This document shows, piece by piece, positions 35,979 to 47,982 of a DNA stretch of 64,000 nucleotides. The notes under the pieces were generated by a model. It had not been told where the DNA came from. It ran no database searches and saw nothing but the letters and a program-made list of their open reading frames with translations. Location: contig NC_079884.1 in assembly GCF_029227915.1 (NCBI RefSeq), positions 21,948,001 to 22,012,000 on the forward strand, read 5' to 3'. Every line of letters begins with the position of its first letter. Position 1 is the first letter of the stretch. Source of the stretch: Hydractinia symbiolongicarpus. Taxonomy: Eukaryota > Cnidaria > Hydrozoa > Anthoathecata > Hydractiniidae. The position numbers were made by a program, and so were the translations under genes.

Positions 35979-38798
35979 TTAATATGTATTTATCAAACGA
36001 TTTCGTTTTCTTGTACAAAAACAACCCCCTGTACATGGGTTTAAACCACATGGTGGAGCAGGTGTTGAGACATCAGTGTAGGGTGATGTAGACGATTCAG
36101 GAGTTGTTTTTGGCCGTAGTGATGAAGCTACTGTTGTTGTTGTGTGACGCTTAGTTACAGATTTCGTTGAATTTTTAGCTGCTGTAGTTGGTCTGTATGT
36201 TGTTGATTTTCTTCCTGGAATCAATGTAGAATTACCTCTTGGTTGAAGTGTTGGGGGCGTGTTAGTTCTGACAACACCAGTCGGCGTACCTTCTCTTGTG
36301 GTTGTTATTCGTGGTCGTTTTGTTGTTAAAATCACTGGAATGCCACGACAGCCGTACACTTCAAATCGTAAGCAAGGTCTAGAGTGATAATTGACAATAA
36401 TAAACTTGACAGCATCTGTACGCACCACTTCTTCCAGCTTGTTGTATCTGATTGTGTCTGTTTCATAATTTCCTTGCAGTACCTGCAAACAAAGGTTGCG
36501 TTAGCCTTTGTACTTCAGCGATAGACAGTACAACATAATGCGTTGGGAGAACTATGTACTGTGCCGAAATATTTGTTGAAATTAGTTCTACTATCTCGTT
36601 ATTAATTTTTTATAATGGTTAAAGTTTATAGCAAATTTAAAATTCTTTGTTGAAATTCTGTCGAAAGTTTGCCAACTAGGGACCGTGTAAAAAGAAGCAT
36701 TTCATCAGTTTGAAAGGATGAAACTTTCAATTCGAACTGATTGTGTATCTCCGCCTCAACATATCTATACATACAACATATCTCAACTATCAGTGTAGTG
36801 AAGGTAGTTAGTTAGACACATGCATTTTATTTAAAGGACACATCAATAACAAAAAGAGTCAATCAGTATTTTGGCACACATAACTTTTACATCAAGGTAA
36901 CTAAATAGACATACAGTAGAATTATCACCGTCTCTATAGTACACCCATTCGTCTTCAACTGGAGCTAGATACATCAGTTCAAAACTTGCCACCCAAGCTA
37001 TAGTTTTATATTGACCTAAAAATTTAGTATAATGTATTGAGCATAACTGGAGTTTTAAAGGTTATACACAATTTTGTCGAAAAGAAAGACTTGAACACGT
37101 TTTATAGACGTTTTAGTGATCTCTGCATTTTTAAACTTATCGTTAAATCAAAAAATCTGGTAGTCAATAAAATTTAAGTGCCTTCCGAAAATAATGTTAG
37201 GTTCTTGCTTTTGTGGTAGCTATTGTCACATGTGAAAATTTTCATAAGTCTTTGCCTCTTGCGCAAGGTAAACACGTAGTCGTTTTAGAAACAGAAAAGC
37301 GTATTTACCACACAGTCGCCTTGAGAAATCTTTATCGTATAAAAGTAAGGGTAACCCAACTTTAGTCAAAAAATAAGCTTTTAAATGATCAAAACTTACT
37401 TTGCAAAGCAACCTTTGTAATTGTGTAAATTTTACCCAAAATTACTTTAATCCAATGCGGTGATTCGGCAGTTCTATCAGCGCACCAACCACCTGAGTTT
37501 TCTGTCGTTGTTATCTGATTCAATCGTGCGTTGTTTGGGTAATAAGAAATTTTCTTATGTTTGTCCTTTCGAACTGAACTGCAAAAGAAGTTATCTCCTC
37601 GAATGAGATTTGAATTGGCAATACCTAGACGTAAAATCAATATATCTGTTAATTTTCGTTAGTTTATAAAAATTGTATAAATAAAAACTAATTTTTTTTT
37701 ATATATTTTTTTGTATATCAGCAAGAATAGGTTGGACCTAATTCAATACCTTAAATTCGGAAATTATTTTTTGTTTATCTCATCTTATGTCCCTAATGGT
37801 TATCGATGTGAAAGTCTCCCTTTAGAAGTTAAAGTAGATGGCACAGTTTTATGAATATATCTGAGCAATTCCTGATTTAAAATTTGTTGAAAATATCTGT
37901 TATCGTCGACAATCTTTTAAACTAGTCGTTAACCCGTGGAAAAATCCACGGGGTGCCTGTCCTTTATATATACCGCATTTCGTATGTCTCGCTACTTGAG
38001 GTGCCATCTTGAGCAGAGACAGACAGCCGACGGCTATTATTATAGAGAAGAAAATGCTTGATTCGTTTCAACGATGTATTTTTAGTATTAATACTGTGCT
38101 TTCCTTTTGTTAATCATCGAATAATTACTGCCTTAAATTTTGTAAGAGCATATTTGAAATTTATCCTATTTTAACTGTGTGAAATTTACAGGTAGCGCGA
38201 ATATCATTTTACCATGGATGCATGAAAATTTAGCGCGAAAAATAAAGTCCTTGAAGCTTAAAGGCGCGCGAAATTATTTTATAGCAAAAATAACACTATA
38301 TAATAGATAATTTATCTGCCTCTCTAAAAATATATACTTTTAAATACTTTTAATTTGCAGTTTAGGAAACATAAACAAAATTCTTAACATAAGTGTTTTA
38401 TGTAGCTATCTAAGCTTTTTCTTTGAAACTAAACAAGAAAAACTAGGCAAGCCTAATTTTTGAGGCAGGTTTTCGGTCTCTTACAGGAGTACTTATTCAT
38501 GCTAGCAAAGAATTCAGATTACTTCTTCAACAAAACTGTTAGTTCACTTAAAAAGAAAGTACCGACCGATTGGATCGAAACAACTTTGTCTAATTCTCGA
38601 ACATTCTCTTTCGTCGGATCCATCTACGCAATCACGTTCACTGTCACATCTCCAATAATCAGGAATACATTTCATATCAACACCACATTGAAATTGATTA
38701 CCAGCACACTTCGTTGCTGCTAGTTGGGTTTTTGTAGCCATTGGAAAAACAGTTGTTGGTAGGTATGAGAAACAGATAAATATAATATAACGAAACAT
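35979..38798 (-). CDS. Secreted LDLa-F5/8C protein with Thr-rich stalk (paralogue A, 4 exons)
   Basis: Minus-strand exons 38798-38567, 37624-37400, 37015-36915 and 36482-35979 join in phase to 353 residues. The second in-frame ATG is chosen because it opens a signal peptide ([14 protein letters not shown]). An LDL-receptor class A module follows, with all six cysteines and the Ca-binding [13 protein letters not shown] stretch. The F5/8C domain runs from SCFDPIGIANSN through [16 protein letters not shown] to CLRFEVYGC, with the usual first-last Cys pair. The last exon continues into a Thr/Ser/Pro-rich, probably O-glycosylated stalk and ends in a Cys cluster, [12 protein letters not shown]. No membrane helix, so it is probably secreted or matrix-bound. 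The exon 1 donor (GTCGGT) is weak. A Helitron sits in intron 1. The gene at 46559-44425 is its tandem paralogue. Confidence 0.82.
37922..38048 (-). mobile_element. Short non-autonomous Helitron in intron 1 of paralogue A
   Basis: Minus-strand 5' end TCTCTATAATAATAGCCGTC; 3' hairpin CCCGTGGATTTTTCCACGGG followed by TTAACGACTAG and a host T. It contains the same TCTGCTC-, GGCACCTC- and GACATACGAAATGCGG-type segments as the others. Confidence 0.8.
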
Positions 38799-38849
38799 TT
38801 CTTTTTCACACTTTTTTACAGAAAATGATCTTTTATTAACATATTCCAA

Positions 38850-40020
38850 GGTACAAAAACATTTCTAATTATCCAGTATCTTTTTATCTAAATTAAAAAT
38901 ACAGTCAACAAATGCATTTACGTTCCTTTCCTTATAGTTTTTAATAACGGTAAGGCTGAGGTTTTTGTGTAAAATTAAGAACATAATTAAACACATTCCT
39001 TTACAATAATTAAGAACAAAATAATACGAGTCAGGAATTATTAAAGACCAATTATTTTGAACATCAACATCATCTATTTTCTCCAAAACATAAACAAGAA
39101 CATTTGCAGCCGTAAACAAGCACATAACAAAAACGTGTACAGTTTTATGTTGATTTTTGAATGTTAAATAGGTCAAGAAACCATACTAAGTAAAATCTGT
39201 ATTTGTTATTTTCACACACTCAAAGTTCAAAATAACTAACCTAGATCTAAGTTAAATATACTTTGCTCCCGCGCAAATATACCTTCTCATTGCTTTACAT
39301 CAATATAAAATAAAGCACTTACCTAACATTCTGTGAAAGTGTATTAACGTTAACAAAAATCATAAGTAATCGTGAATGCGGAAATCTTTAAATCATACAG
39401 AACGAATTTCAGCGAGTATGAACTTTAAATTATATGCTCGACCTCTCTTGTCTTATAATATGCCATCTATTGAGTTAGAAGCTTAGGATTTAATTTTTTT
39501 TTTGTTGATGGGTGTTTTTTGTTGCGCAAACTTTTAAAATTTTAATCTATAATCAGCTATGTCAAAAACAGGGGTGTCCATAGATTTAAAATTTTAGAAA
39601 AATTCAAGAGGTTTTTGAATTTAAGAGGTCATCATTTAGGAAAAAACACTAAAAACGTATAACAACCATTCCATATTTCAGGAGAGTTTGGTCATTCTTA
39701 AGAGTTACTAACAATCAAGACTGTCCTAACGTGCCTACTGGTTAGTACAATAAAAAAGATAACAAAAATTACTGACTGGAAAGAAAAAATGCATGTCTCA
39801 GGAGAAATTCATAATTTTGGTTAAAAATTTCAGATTATTAAGGATATTCTAGCATATGTTTTATTTTTTAGGTTAGTTAAGTGAGATTAGAAGGGTCGAA
39901 CTCTTCCGCTATAAGAAGACATTTACTTAAAAAAGAAGGATAACAGGGACAAAAACAAAAATCTATATTTCTGCAATTAAAAATTTATTCCTTAAACCTA
40001 GACATTCTTCCATGCTTGTA
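38850..40020. other. Intergenic, no firm gene
   Basis: Upstream of paralogue A. A minus-strand frame at 39176-38865 has two hydrophobic stretches that look vaguely like the last two helices of a 7TM protein, but nothing else supports it. Confidence 0.4.
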
Positions 40021-40024
40021 TCCG

Positions 40025-41343
40025 TCAAATTTCATTTTGTAATCTAAACACATGTGTTTTCTTGTCTTGCGCACCGAAGGTCAGAAGTTGGCTGAAATGT
40101 TTTCCGCCATAATCTTTTAATTCCATCTTGTTTCCTTTTGCCAGCAAAAATACCTTTTCTAGGTTTCCTATAATGTTATAATGAAGAAAAAAAGTAATAA
40201 GGAATAATAACTTCTTTTCCATCTTGGCTGTACAACATCAGATTTTAAGTGTCCAAAATGTGTGTTTGGCTGAACTATCATTTATCATATTCGCAAATGC
40301 CTGTTTTAATAAATCTAGTGGATACATATTCAATTATAATAGGCTATTCTAAATCCAAATCTCCCAGTATTAATAAGATCAGTAGATTCTCTCTGTATGA
40401 AAAAATGCTGGTTATCTACTATCAGCATACATATTGTTCTGTCATAAATTGTTATAATTTCCGTACTCATCGCAATTTGTAGTATATTTGACGTATTTTG
40501 AAATCGAAAAAGAACACATCAATAGCGCTCTACGAGAATAGGGCGTTTACATCTTATTTGATGGCTTCTATGCAGAGTGGTTTGTATAAACAAGACGTAT
40601 GATATACATAAACAACCTCGCGAATAAAGTTTACAAAAAGCTGTTTATCAGATTGTGATTTCTGTTACGAAGTTTGACACGACATATTTTGCTATTTAGA
40701 TATGCAATAATATTTGTTATACACTATGCCGTTATTTTTCAAAATCGGTGAGATCTTGAACGGAAAATTCCTCGAAACTTCAATTTTCAATGCGTCAGTC
40801 TGAGGTAAACTCACTGACAGGAAGAAGAAAGACTACAAACCCTTCCTAAAATTTGCGAAATTCAGTAACTCAATAATCCTTTCGGAGTGTTTCTGAAATC
40901 ATATTTCTCTATGTTGGCGTTTCATTAGCGTAGCGAAAAGAATTCCGTTCTCGTCATTATTTACAATATAATTTGCTTTTTGCTTACATTTTAACCAAAT
41001 TTTGTAAAATCGATGTATTTAATAAATTGATATGGTGGAGCGTCTTCGTTTCTCTCTTACGTAATATTGTGGTAATTTTATTTGTCGCAGACTACTTTTT
41101 AGACATTTGGGGAGACCTTAATTCTGCCTACATTCATTTTTGTAAACCTTGGTGGAAACACCTTTATTTTACCAGTTAGTTAAATAATGCTTTTGAACTC
41201 TTAACTCATATTTTCAAAAAATGAAAGTTATAACAGCAGAGGAAAAAAAAGTAAAAATTAGTTACCAAGATGAGAACACACGACTGTACCCAAAAAAATC
41301 CGTTCTTGTGGGACACATTTGCGTTTTAATACAAGCTCACGAG
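40025..41343 (-). CDS. Candidate last two exons of an unknown gene
   Basis: Minus-strand pieces 41343-41266 (26 codons, acceptor after a pyrimidine-rich run, donor GTAACT) and 40167-40025 (acceptor ACATTATAG, ends TGA) join in phase 1. They encode a peptide with KRKCVPQERIFLGTVVC and LEKVFLLAKGNKMELKDYGG, ending in THVFRLQNEI. This reads like protein and not like AT-rich noise, but I recognise no family and see no first exon. It may be the 3' end of a gene whose other exons are lost or too short to spot, or a remnant. Confidence 0.3.
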
Positions 41344-41476
41344 CTTGTAATAAAACGATAAAATAAAACGATGAAGTTTCAATAGGATGGATGTATTCTT
41401 TTCTATCATTATCATTTTTTGTTGATGCGCAAAACGATGCAAAAATAAGCAAATAAAACTGATACTGAAGTGTTAA

Positions 41477-41640
41477 TCTCTAAAAAATAGACGTCGTCTG
41501 TCTGTCCTTGCGCAAAATGGTACCGCAAGTAGCAACACCCACGAAATGCGGTATTTATTCACCAACTTTTATCTCCATAATAATAACCGTCGTCAGTCTG
41601 TGTCAAAAAAGGTTAATGATATTCCTTTGATCTTCGGACG
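41477..41640 (+). mobile_element. Two truncated Helitron 5' ends in tandem
   Basis: The first begins TCTCTAAAAAATAGACGTCG after a host A and includes TGCGCAAAATGGTACCGCAAG and ACGAAATGCGGTA. About 95 bases later a second 5' end begins (TCCATAATAATAACCGTCGTC). Neither has a 3' hairpin. Confidence 0.6.
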
Positions 41641-41788
41641 ACTTTTTAGGGATCAGGGGGTTGTTTAACCGAAAACCTCATTATTGATTAAAAATATTAA
41701 TAAATTAATTTATTTCTGTAATTAATTTAATTATTTTAATTTATAAACTTAGTTAAAATACATATATTAAATGATAAGAATAAATATA

Positions 41789-42316
41789 CAATCTACTCTA
41801 AACAAGATGAACATCCACGGTACCAAAAAATGATTCCATCTATCGAATGTTTCCACTTATCCGAATTGCTCGATAAGTGGAACCTCTATGAAACCGAAAA
41901 AAAGTTCCACTTATCGAACTTCTCTCTTATCTGAAATCTCAGGAGACCGAGGAATTTAGGAATAATCAAAAACAGGGGGAGAAACAAAAGAAATTATAGA
42001 TATTCATGTTCCACATAGTGATTTTTCTAAGCAATTGAGTTATAAAAAATAATAGCTGTTTTAAAACTTTGTGAAAGTTCGTTTTCAACTAATTTAGAAA
42101 CTTCCAAGGTACAACGTTGAATGTTTTGATTACAAGGATTCGAACGTACTGTACATGGTTTTTCTTTTGAAAAAGTTCCACTTATATGATTATTGCCCAA
42201 GGGACCAAAAAAATGGTTCCACTTGTCGAAAGTTCCACTTATCGAGGCTTCCACTGATCTGAATAAAATAAGAGAGATTCCACTTATCCGGGGTTCTACT
42301 TTTTGACAGTAGACTG
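41789..42316. mobile_element. TA-flanked MITE with internal GTTCCACTTATCGA repeats
   Basis: Imperfect terminal inverted repeats (CAATCTACTCTAAACAAG at the left, CAGTCTACTGTCAAAAAG read inward from the right) are flanked by TA on both sides, as for Tc1/mariner/pogo-type MITEs. Inside, the words TTCCACTTATC and its reverse complement GATAAGTGGAA recur near both ends. No coding frame. Confidence 0.55.
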
Positions 42317-43009
42317 TATTATTATTTTAATACGCCATTTTTAATATAAACGCCCTTCATCTTAATCGCCGAATTCGCTCACGAGCCACAAAAAACAGAT
42401 GCAACATAGTGTTACCGACTTTGTTTTAACCGCTCACGCGTAGTATGCCAATAACAACAACCGATTCTTTGAAAATACATTACAATATTTTCGCGACCAG
42501 AACGTGTCGAAGAAAAAACATGCTCTGACGAAGGTCATTTTGATTTTGAAAGTGGTGGTTGTCAGTGTTAGGTCTGTAGGTCTGTTTAATCTTTTTATCT
42601 TTTAAAAGGTTTTTATTTTTGATATTTTTGCTTTCTGTATGTTTTTATACTTTAAGATAAATATATTGTCACGTTTTAAAGCCATGTACAAATCTTAAAT
42701 GCACTTATTGTAGGATATTGGCTAACGAAACAAAAATTTTAGGAGCATTCTAAAGCCAGCTAACTACACACTATTACTATACTTTTAATGTTTTTTTCAG
42801 TTTGGTATATAAGCTTTTTTACTATTTAGACTATTTAGCTAGCTCTTAGCCACCTTTGGCTAAAAGTGACAGTAGCCAGGTATATTAAGTTTGGCTACAA
42901 CCAAAATCCTTTATTAATAATTCTTACGATGCTAAATGAAGAAATCCTTTTATTACTGTCATGAAAAATTATTCCAGAAAATAAAATTGTTGAGTCATTT
43001 GGACGGGTT

Positions 43010-43335
43010 AACGACAGGAGTTTTCCTGTGTTTATATTTAAACCGAGCGAAGTTGCAATAAAGTTTTTTTAGAAAAGGGTACGCCTATACGCATGTGCAA
43101 CACCATTTAGCTGTACTTATCGCTCAGTATGCTGTTAACAATAGACTGGTTCCTATTTTTATTTAAACCGAAGCTGTGATAACGATTTTTTGAAAAGTGT
43201 ATTAGGCCTGTACGGACGTGCAAAACGGTTTACCTGTACTTAGTCTAGTGTCACGATTACTTTTTTAACATTACATTTACAGAAACTTATTCCGTAAAAT
43301 ACAATAATATTGACCGATTGTTTTTGCTATGACGG
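43010..43335. repeat. Dispersed repeat with ACGCCTATAC core, tandemly doubled
   Basis: Opposite-strand relative of the repeats at 9975 and 11255. Two diverged units (AACCGAGCGAAGTTGCAATA... and AACCGAAGCTGTGATAACG...) each continue into a GGGTACGCC/GTGTATTAGGCC-type segment and a TTACCTGTACTTA-type segment. Confidence 0.5.
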
Positions 43336-44424
43336 GTAACAATGTTTTAAAAGATTTATTACAGCGGCAACACTATATATAATGTTGAGTGCGTTTCACT
43401 CGATTTAAGACATATTGTATATCTGTACTAAAATGCTCCATTCGGATGTATGACACAGCTTATGGTTGTTATACCGCGCTTCTCCGAGCATTCAACGCCA
43501 GGTCACACAGTTACTTGTGGTTTAACTCGGGGTTTTAAAGCCGGGTCCCTCGGCTAGTGTTGATAATAAACTTATAAGCTAATAACGTTTTCATTTTCAC
43601 GCAATATGCGTTGCAATTAGCTTCTTTACTATCTTCTGTGTATCGTAAACTTTTATTGAATCAACTTTTTAAGAATGTATTGTCTGACAACTTCCAGACA
43701 AAAATGTTTAAGTCATATTGTAGAAGAACTACTTTGTTCATCAATAACATACTGCCAGGCAGCAAGCGGATTACAAATTACGACAGTAAATTTATAACAA
43801 GTTGCGATAGATATTTCAAAATGCGACGTTCTTATTATGTATCCCGATGATTATTACAAATTGCGACAGAACAGGGTATCAAGGTAACGCGCGTGCATAT
43901 TTTTTAGCTAAAAAAAAAATCTCAAACTGCTTTTATTTGTAAAAGTGCAGTTGTTCGGCGCAGTTTGTTAAGTCCCAAACGTTTCGAACAATTCTTTTAT
44001 ATTATTTACTAAATTTGACTTTCGGAAACAAGTAAAAATGACGATAGATTTAGAAGTTGCGACGAAAATATTGAGTATACGGTAGTAATAAATGAAAGTG
44101 TAAGGGAAGGGGGTATGATTGAAAGTACGCAGATAAAAAAAGGTCTTAGTGAAGGAGGGGTCTAACTTTGGTAAATTTTGTGCGTGCTTGCTTGCTCGTA
44201 AAAGATCCCTTATGTACCTTTCAGTTTTCAAATTTAAAAAATATTTTGTCATTTTAGAAGTGTTATAAGAAGTTCCCATATTATAGTTTTTCTTACAATG
44301 CTTACAAACATTCGAAAGGAATTTTGAATTTGTTAAAAATAAGCTTTGGTTTCTAAGAGTTAAGCATCAAGCAATGAATCTATATGCATAAAAAAACACA
44401 ACAAAAAATGTATATATTGGAACT

Positions 44425-46559
44425 TTAGGCTATCCCATTTGCTAAAGGAATCCCTTTCTCTGTGATGTTAACGCCTTCGTGGCAGCCATATAGTTCAAAA
44501 CGTAAACATGGTCTTGAATGGTAATGCAATATTACGATTTTCACACTGTCTGTAGTAATTAACTTCTCAAGTTTAATGTTGGTAACGTCATCAGGAGCAA
44601 CATTTCCATCTAAATTCTAAATGGAATAAATTAGACGTTCAAATATTCTTCCTATGCAAAAACGTTCAATTACCCGTCAGATCATCAGTACTAATGTTTT
44701 GATGTGCGAAATAGCAGTTATAAATTACCAAGTTAAGGTTCGTATAATAGCTTTTTAAAAAAACTTAGATATATATTTTTTTGCAATTACGCAGGACTTT
44801 TGTTTAAACTTCTAACGTTCACCGTTTTGTGTAATAACTTCGGGAGTTACTTTCTTTTGAGCAGTGTATTATCTGACCAATGCTACGCGTAATCCGACTA
44901 CTAGTTTGCACGTGCACACACCTATTCTGTGTTAATTAAATATTGTAATCTTAGTCAGCTGCCCGTGGAATATAACAAAAAATACGGCCATTATTAAATA
45001 GACAGTTTTGAAACCTAATATAGCGATGTTCAGGTTTTGTAAAATATTTCTGCTACAATTTACTTATAAAAAAGTAGTGTAACAATTTGCGTGATTTCTT
45101 TTATGTGAACTTGTCGCGATCTCCTTAAAGTTCATAACGCGAAATACAGTTAAAGAGCGTTATTACCACAAGAAAAAATAATGCACGCGCTGGACAAATT
45201 ATAAAGTAATTTGCGGTCTTGCGGCGGGTTGTCGCAGTTCACAACTTATATGCATTTTTGGATTAACTGATATCACTACACGATCTACAAACACAACCTT
45301 ACCGTAGAATTATGACTATCCCTATAGTATTCCCATTTTTGTTCCTTTAAGTTGAAGAACATCAGTTCAAATTCCGTTATCCAAGATATTGAATCAAATT
45401 GACCTTAGCAGAGAAAGAACATATAAAAACAGCAAAAATTTCTCTTCGCCGTAATACATTTCGAAATTTTTAAAAAAGACAAAATTCGTTGGGGAAAAAC
45501 TCACTTTGAATTGCCACTTTAGTAATTATGTATGGTTCACCGAGATTCACTTGTATCCAATGTGTATCACTCATACTTCTATCAGCACACCAACCTCCAG
45601 CGTCCAGGGTTGTTGTTATTTGATTCAATCGAGCGTTGTATGGATTATAGGAAAGATTAGAATCTTTATCATGGCGTATGGAACTGGACAAAAAGTCGTT
45701 CTTCTGAATAACGTTTACATTGGCGATACCTGTCGTAAGCAGAACACCTACAGCTTAAGAGGATCAGGGGGATTTCATCATGCTTAGCAAATTTAAAGAC
45801 AGAATACACGAAGTTTTACTTCGAAAATTGCCATGACAACAGTGCTGGTCAATGTGTTCCCAGCAAAAAATCCTGATTTAATGACCATTGTTATTACCCA
45901 TCTTCCATATATTGTCCCAAAAGATATTATTATCAAGGGTAATAAAATTGGTGCATTTTAGCAAAGAAAAGGCAATCAATCAATTTCTTTCCTGCTAAAT
46001 TTCATCAGTATAGCATATACCTTTTAAATAGCCTAAGTTAGCTAAATTAATGTTATTAGGTGGTTGAATCTCCCTCTTCCCAAGAATATTTGATACCCTA
46101 AAAGACCACAGTGTTAAATCAAACGTATAACCTCCTGAATATCTTTTTAAAAGTAAAAAATAACATTGGTAACAATAAACATTTTTCTTGCAAAAGTATT
46201 TATATCCTAATTTGCATTAATTTTCGCATTTTTATTAGTAATTAGTAAAACAGTTGAAGGCCTTTATTCGTCTGTGTCAAGCATCGTTTATCACATTCGA
46301 ATAATTTTAAATGCCCACAAGACCGAAATGATATATATATACACCAACCTATTGGGTCAAAACAACTTGATCTTATTTGTTGACATTCATTTTCGTCGGT
46401 TCCATCTAAGCAATCCCGTTCACTGTCACAACGCCAATAATCAGGAATACATTTCATATCAACACCACATTGAAATTGACCAGTCCTGCAACGTTGAACA
46501 TTTCCCGCATGAAATGTGTATACATAAAACATAAAGATCGTCACGCGATATACTATCAT
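44425..46559 (-). CDS. Secreted LDLa-F5/8C protein without stalk (paralogue B, 4 exons)
   Basis: Minus-strand exons 46559-46349, 45729-45505, 45403-45303 and 44616-44425 join in phase to 242 residues. A signal peptide ([19 protein letters not shown]) is followed by a six-Cys LDLa module with [16 protein letters not shown]. The F5/8C domain runs from SCFDPIGIANVN through [16 protein letters not shown] to CLRFELYGC. Exons 2 and 3 have exactly the lengths of paralogue A (225 and 101 bases) and all intron phases match, so the two arose by tandem duplication. B ends 17 residues after YGC with TAA and lacks the Thr-rich stalk and Cys cluster of A. LDLa modules bind Ca and ligands; F5/8C domains bind lipids, glycans or proteins. 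The exon 1 donor (GTTGGT) is weak. Confidence 0.82.
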
Positions 46560-47089
46560 TGTATATTCTTAAAAGCAAAACATCCCAGCTTTAATTGATA
46601 AAAGACTACTTCAATATAATTTAAAGTTTTTAAAAAAGCTGTATTTTAAGAAGGTTACCACGGCTTAGTTTATTGTTAAGCGGAAGAACTTTGCATACAG
46701 AGAATGTTTGTAAATAAACATGCCGAGAATGCAACTTATAATCTGTATGATAATAGCAACAGTGGTTTGGGCTCGATAATTACCATAACAGCTTTATCAG
46801 ACGTCAAAATTTTAAGGAAGGATACGACACTTAAACGTATATAAACAAATCTTTGCTTTCACAATTGCAACGTTTTCATAAAAACAAGGCATTGTTAACT
46901 GTTGTCAGTCAACGTTATTCTGTCCAAGTTTATTTGAACATATTATCTCCGGCAGGTGTTCATAACCTTCTATAGTTCTCGACTTTATACTTTTTAATAA
47001 GCAATCCGAGTATCTATAAATATTTCGTATCATTTATATTTAACTATTTACGTTAAAAGATGCTTGGTTGGATCTTTGTAGACATGGTG

Positions 47090-47330
47090 CAGAGATGCTG
47101 TAGTGGTAGCGCAATCAGCTTGTAATCATAAGGTTTCAGGGTTCAAATCCCTACTCCAAAGCACTTTAAATGTAGTGTTATAAGCACATTTGGTGCCATT
47201 TACCAACCAACTAATTGGCTTGTGTGGCAGGCACTTCTCTTTTCTAGCGGTAATGTAACATAGAGAAGGAAGAGCCAGCCGTTAGAAGGGTGAATCCTTA
47301 AGGACGTTACTTACTTACTTGTAAACATTT
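47090..47330 (+). repeat. tRNA-derived SINE-like element
   Basis: An A-box-like GCTGTAGTGGTAGCGC and a B-box-like GGGTTCAAATCCC sit at tRNA spacing, but the acceptor and anticodon stems do not pair, so this is not a tRNA gene. A non-tRNA body follows, ending in repeated TTAC units (CTTACTTACTTG near 47310-47321), a SINE-like tail. Confidence 0.55.
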
Positions 47331-47339
47331 TAAAATTTA

Positions 47340-47982
47340 AATTCATTGATGCATTTTCACACAATTGTTTATAAGCGTTCAGGTATATATTACCCATGGT
47401 GTTGCCGTTAAATGTCTTATGCTTTATGTTTTATGCACTGTTTTGTAATGTTGTAAAACGTTAGTATCAGAACAAAAGCTTTGTTTTGAGAACTGCACAG
47501 AAAAGAAAAGAAAACCAAAAGAATTATTGCGCAATTTGCAATGCTTGTTTACAGCACTGTAGAGAAAAAAAGTAAAACACGCCTCCGCATTCCTTTTATA
47601 ATGTCGTCGATGAAAACATAAACAACAAAGTCATTAAGTTAATTATTCATTACAAAATTAATTAAAAAAATGTATCTGGTGGTTGTGTTAAATGATGAGA
47701 CACTCCAAGTCAAATTTCAATAAAAGCAAACTCTTCCAACATAAATCTATATATAAATAAATCTCTGGATTTTACAATATCAAAAAACCTTGCAAAGTTT
47801 AATATCAATGGAAAATGCAATGAAGAAAGTGAATTAGTAAAAATATGCATCAAATGCCAAATTATTAACCGACAATTACAGAGGAAAAAACTGTTTTTCG
47901 CTAATACATTTTAAATATTGTGAAAATTATAAATATCCTTGAACCAACAAATCATAACACAGCGCAAAAAATATTTGATTTT
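47340..47982. other. AT-rich, no gene seen
   Basis: It lies downstream of the minus-strand unit ending at 47983. The same reading frame continues here with further TAA codons until a TGA near 47710, but composition is low-complexity and coding is not supported. Confidence 0.4.

Noticed and set aside
38865-39176. Minus-strand frame with two hydrophobic segments, 7TM-like
   Set aside because: Resemblance to the last two helices of a receptor is weak, and no other receptor pieces are nearby.
47090-47165. tRNA-Thr-like sequence with TGT in the anticodon position
   Set aside because: A- and B-box words are present, but the acceptor and anticodon stems do not pair and a SINE-like body and tail follow.
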